Shown in pieces: positions 60,442 through 64,000 of a stretch of DNA of 64,000 nucleotides. A program made the position numbers and the translations under genes. The notes below the pieces were generated by a model. The model did no database searches and was not told the DNA's origin. It was given only the letters and a program-made list of their open reading frames with translations. The number at the start of each line of letters is the position of its first letter. Position 1 is the stretch's first letter. Source of the DNA: Acanthosoma haemorrhoidale (Eukaryota > Arthropoda > Insecta > Hemiptera > Acanthosomatidae); NCBI GenBank assembly GCA_930367205.1, contig OV884014.1, positions 110,559,138 through 110,623,137 of the forward strand. Direction: 5' to 3'.

Positions 60442-61986
60442 ATGGTTCGCTGGTGCTCGCTGCAGAGCGGACTGGCTCCGCCGGAGCATCGTAAGTGGCG
60501 CCGCCTCCACGGCCTCCAGTTCCCGCTCCATCCTCAGCAGCTTGTCGGATGGCTGTTGTTGCTGCTGTTGGCTTCCTGCGCGTTCCTCCTCATCGTGCCG
60601 GCACTTACTCCCTCCCTGTGGCCTGCGCTTTTCGCCGTCCTCGCCTCCCTCTTCCTCGTCCACGTGGCCTCTCACCTTGTCGCCGTCCTTCTCGACCCTG
60701 CCGACACGCAGCTCCGCCGCCTCAAGGCGTCGTCCACGGCTGTCCCAGAGTTCGACCGCTCCAGGCACGCTCACGTCATCGAGAACGGCAGGTGCCACCT
60801 GTGCAACATCGAGACTTCCGGCCCGAGGACCAAGCACTGCAGCGTCTGCAACAAGTGCGTTGGCAGATTCGACCACCATTGCAAGTGGCTCAACCATTGC
60901 ATAGGTGGGAGGAACTACGTCGCCTTCCTGGTCTGCGTAGTGTCGGCCGTGCTCGCTTGTATCCTCATAGTCGGCATGGCCGCTGCCGTCCTTGTCCTAT
61001 ACCACACGGACCAGACCTGGCTGGCTATCTGGTATTACTCGCCCTTCGACGGCACCGTCTTCGAGCCACACTCCTTCAACATGTTCGCTATGGACAACAA
61101 TGTCTTCCTCTGCATCACAGGTGTCGTCGGCATTCTCGCTGCTATAGCGGCTGGACTCCTTGTGCATTTGTGCCTCTTCCACGCCTACATTTCCTATCTA
61201 GGCATCACCACGTACGAGTACATAAGGAATTACAGAAGCGTCCCACAAAGAAACTCTCTTCCATCCAATTCCGAGCCGATTTTTACAGTGCACGAGTATC
61301 AGAACGGTACTAAGCACGGTTCTCAATGTTCCAGTGAGAGGACCCCCGACGAAACGCACTACCAGAGTGTTTGTCAAAGAATAATGAACCGTCCACAGAC
61401 AGATATTCGCCCAGAGAGCAACAAGCCGCCCGACAAGAGTAGCTTCAACGAGATAACGACGTTGAAGAGGGTAGACGGCAAAAATCAGCTAGTGGTCCGG
61501 AAGACCTGCCCGGGTTGCCGCTACTGCCAGATGCTTAAGGCAGATCCGACGCTGAAAGAGCAGATCGACGCCTACAAGAGGAAGTCCGCGCGGAGGAAGC
61601 AGAACCGGAGGGAGCGGGGCTGGCGGCCATGTGGGGCGGAAGTGGAGACTCGTAGGAACCAGGTCCGGCCCAGCCGGAGCATGCCGGCCTCTTTCGCGGC
61701 TCCCCCTGAACGGAGTGGATCCCTGACTTCGCTGCCGTCACTTCCACCCCCGGCCCGGAGGCAGATGCAGGCGGTGAGCCTCAAGGAGCTGTCAGAAGTG
61801 CTGGCAGCTGTGCAGGGCCCCAGGGCCCATCAGCGCCGCCCTCGCAGGCAGCTGAAACGGAAGAACAACCCCCTTTCGCCGACTCTGTCCCCTATCCACG
61901 AGTCCGGCCTTTCCAACCCGCCCACCCCACACATGGCGGCCCGCCCCCGACAGACCGTTTGGGTCCCGCCGCCAATCGCCCGCTAG
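60442..61986 (+). CDS. ZDHHC1/11-type protein S-palmitoyltransferase, 514 residues, single exon
   Basis: A GC-rich frame from the first in-frame ATG (60442, context GCGATGG) to TAG at 61984. The frame is open upstream only to a TGA at 60328 with no other ATG. Membrane segments are near 34-53, 60-81, 159-187 and 221-246. A DPAD motif follows TM2. The Cys-rich domain spans about 118-165: HVIENGRCHLCNIE, GPRTKHCSVCNKCV, then DHHC at 144-147 and NHCIGGRNY. TTYE at 256-259 fits the TTxE motif. The enzyme transfers acyl groups from acyl-CoA to protein Cys in Golgi/ER-type membranes. The layout matches ZDHHC1/ZDHHC11. The 270-residue C-terminal tail is basic and Pro-rich with a CPGCRYC cluster (356-362). 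An overlapping out-of-frame ATG at 60434 and short upstream ORFs may reduce initiation. Confidence 0.92.
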   Translation: MVRWCSLQSGLAPPEHRKWRRLHGLQFPLHPQQLVGWLLLLLLASCAFLLIVPALTPSLWPALFAVLASLFLVHVASHLVAVLLDPADTQLRRLKASSTAVPEFDRSRHAHVIENGRCHLCNIETSGPRTKHCSVCNKCVGRFDHHCKWLNHCIGGRNYVAFLVCVVSAVLACILIVGMAAAVLVLYHTDQTWLAIWYYSPFDGTVFEPHSFNMFAMDNNVFLCITGVVGILAAIAAGLLVHLCLFHAYISYLGITTYEYIRNYRSVPQRNSLPSNSEPIFTVHEYQNGTKHGSQCSSERTPDETHYQSVCQRIMNRPQTDIRPESNKPPDKSSFNEITTLKRVDGKNQLVVRKTCPGCRYCQMLKADPTLKEQIDAYKRKSARRKQNRRERGWRPCGAEVETRRNQVRPSRSMPASFAAPPERSGSLTSLPSLPPPARRQMQAVSLKELSEVLAAVQGPRAHQRRPRRQLKRKNNPLSPTLSPIHESGLSNPPTPHMAARPRQTVWVPPPIAR

Positions 61987-62660
61987 AGCATCTCCTGTCG
62001 TCGCAACTCGCATCTCATCAGGTACACTATCTCATCTCACCTAAATCTTCAGCTCAGTCAGGTTAGGTAATCTAAGTTCGTCCAACTGTAATTACTATCC
62101 TGGAATTAAACTAGCACACAAGCTCTCGTAGGGGACTTTTCTTCTTCTTCAACAGATATCTTCTCGCCTACTCTATGTCTGCTATATATATTATCAAATG
62201 AACGCCTCGTGTATTTTGTTAAAAAATATTCTATTGCATAACATAGAGTATGCATATATGTCGTAATATATATTCGTTGCCAACACCATGGTAAATCACA
62301 AAGTGATTAAATTAATTAGCTACTGGATAATTTTAAAGCATTTTTTTTTTACTTTCTTGAACATTTATTTATTTTGATAAAATATTTAGTCTCTTATTGA
62401 TGTAAATAAATTTAGTTGATTAAAAAACAATAATAATAGCTAAGCTACTGATTCATGGATATACTAGATTTACGCTCATCTGTTTTAACAAAATACTTCT
62501 TCACCGATGATGTTACGTTTTATGTATAGATTTTGTACAATTGTTCTTAACCGCCTGTTGTAATATTGTTTGTAACGTATTCATGTATTCTATGTACGAA
62601 TTACAGATAAATTGTAGAACCAGGTTCGTTTATTGATAAATAAGTTGTGTTTTAAGTATT
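61987..62660 (+). other. 3' UTR of the palmitoyltransferase gene
   Basis: AT-rich sequence after the stop with AATAAA at 62405-62410 and a weaker AATAAG near 62638, either of which could be the polyadenylation signal. Confidence 0.5.
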
Positions 62661-63059
62661 AAGGCACCTCTACACCTGTAGCTCTTCATTAACTAAAGCC
62701 CCGTCAACTACCCCTGTGGGTAAGACAACTGACAGACAACTGCCACGGGCACTCCACTGCTTAAAAGGAGCAAGTAGTCTTTTTCCATGCGGTATTTTTA
62801 CTAATTCGTTTGACTTGGCTGACGCAAAATATTTATATATATATACTCGTATATATATATATTTTAATGTCTTAAATAATATAGAATTTTTTGCAATTGT
62901 CCCTCGGAAATCGGTATGGTAAACAATAGTAAGGTTAGAAAAAAACAAACACTTCAACCCCTTTCGAAAAATGTTAACTCCCCCCTTCCCCACAATTAAA
63001 ATTGGACATTTTGCATTCTATAAAACTTAATGTTATTGTCATTACTATTTACTGTTTAT
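62661..63059 (+). other. Intergenic, AT microsatellite
   Basis: Contains interrupted (TA)n at about 62834-62862. No gene seen. Confidence 0.5.
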
Positions 63060-63300
63060 TTGTAAGATTATAATTTGCTTATCTAGCATTAATAATAGTA
63101 ATTTAGTTGTTCATTCACACATTATGTACAGCTAACATTCATACAACATTTACATACGAAATCTGCCCCATGGCCTTCCGAAGATTCCTCCTAGTGAGGT
63201 GATGGAAAAGTCGGGGGGCAAGAAAGCAAGAGGGAAAGAGAGCCACAGACGCTCCTGCTGGCTGGCAGCGATCATTGCCAGTAGCCCATAACATATTTAT
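63060..63300 (-). repeat. 3' UTR fragment related to the Jockey elements (minus strand)
   Basis: Read on the minus strand: ACTGGCAATG, then GAGCGTCTGTGGCTCTC, an AGGAGGAAT block, and GTAAATGTTGTATGAATG. These match in order the 3' UTR at 5184-5400 (CTGGCAATGG, GAGCGTCTGTGGCTCTC, GTAAATATTGTATGAATG). A related, diverged family. Confidence 0.55.
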
Positions 63301-64000
63301 TTACAATATTTATATCGCCAGGACACCGTTTTCGTAGAATTAAGTAAATGTTGTGTTTATACGATCAAGGACTGTAGGTTGTGAGGTTGAGGCGTTGAAT
63401 GGTTGTAGGTTTTGCTGTAGACCACACAGTCTAAATCGTTTTTAATAATTGTTTACAAGAGTCAGTTCTAAGTAAACTTGTACAAAAAGGTTGTTTAAGC
63501 CTGAGAATAAGGGTTCGACTACAGTGAGGCTTGCGCTAGGTGTGAGAGAGCCTATCGGATTTCCTGTAATATATAACAACTTGCAAAACTATTAATACTT
63601 TTTTATTTTAATGGCAAGTAAAACTACCCAACTTATAATATAAACGTTGTTTATTCATAACACCTTTTGTGCACTCGGCTCGGATAGTAAACTGTCTTTG
63701 CCCTGACGAAGTATACCATCCCTAAAGAAAAACCACCTGCGCAAATAAAAGGCATTTGCATCTAGTCGGAGAAACACTTGTCAAATCGATCACGACTCGT
63801 CCTATGGCCTTGGATGCTGATAAATTGTTAAAACTAACCGACTCTCGTTTAAAAAATAAAAAATATAAATTAAAAAAAATAATCAACACGAAATGAACTG
63901 ACAGAAAAAATGTTCCGTTGGCTTATCGTGCTATAGACAGGCATAATAATGAGGACGGGAAATATGCAAAGGATCCCGCTAATGTCATGCATAAAGTCCA
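63301..64000 (+). other. Window end, nothing recognised
   Basis: AT-rich sequence without supported features. Confidence 0.5.

Overview
This is a 64 kb piece of AT-rich nuclear DNA from an animal, most likely an insect. Three things point that way: errantivirus-like (Ty3/gypsy) proviral remnants with an envelope region, several Jockey-type non-LTR retrotransposon fragments, and split genes with short GT-AG introns. The order or species cannot be fixed from the sequence. No bacterial or organellar features were seen.

About a third of the window is recognisable repeats. Layout: 0.2-2.9 kb holds an internally deleted errantivirus-like copy whose env is split by a 32-bp tandem array. 3.0-8.1 kb holds a dispersed repeat, then a second errantivirus-like pol/env remnant. 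That remnant is interrupted by a 5'-truncated Jockey element with a clear target-site duplication. 8.8-9.4 kb holds an unexplained Arg/Glu-rich ORF. 9.67-15.4 kb is a 14-copy, ~410-bp satellite array with subtypes. 16.0-17.7 kb is a Jockey RT fragment joined to the 5' end (LTR, PBS, gag) of a different LTR element on the minus strand. 20.0-22.15 kb is an inverted-repeat-flanked block with a 430-bp duplication. 22.16-24.14 kb is a minus-strand Jockey element with an endonuclease deletion. 26.5 kb and 35.0 kb carry further copies of a chimeric repeat first seen at 3.4 kb.

Three host genes can be supported. The first is a new two-exon model for a 109-residue single-pass membrane protein (28089-31967); its intron carries a 15-copy 47-bp minisatellite, a non-LTR fragment and a hAT remnant. 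The second is a complete ten-exon AFG2B/SPATA5L1-type tandem AAA ATPase (40986-49493, 723 residues) with an intact second ATPase domain and a badly degenerate first one. Its start codon lies only about 95 bp downstream of a retrotransposon poly(A) tail. The third is a GC-rich, single-exon ZDHHC1/11-type protein S-palmitoyltransferase (60442-61986, 514 residues). A second hAT remnant sits at 53-54 kb, beside a 46-bp minisatellite (52.05-52.76 kb).

No functional link between the three host genes is visible. The main interest is how repeats have shaped the locus: tandem arrays inside an envelope gene and inside an intron, recurrent chimeric junctions, perfect inverted repeats, and a retrotransposon end in the proximal promoter region of an essential-type ATPase gene. 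I saw no clear new multi-gene system.
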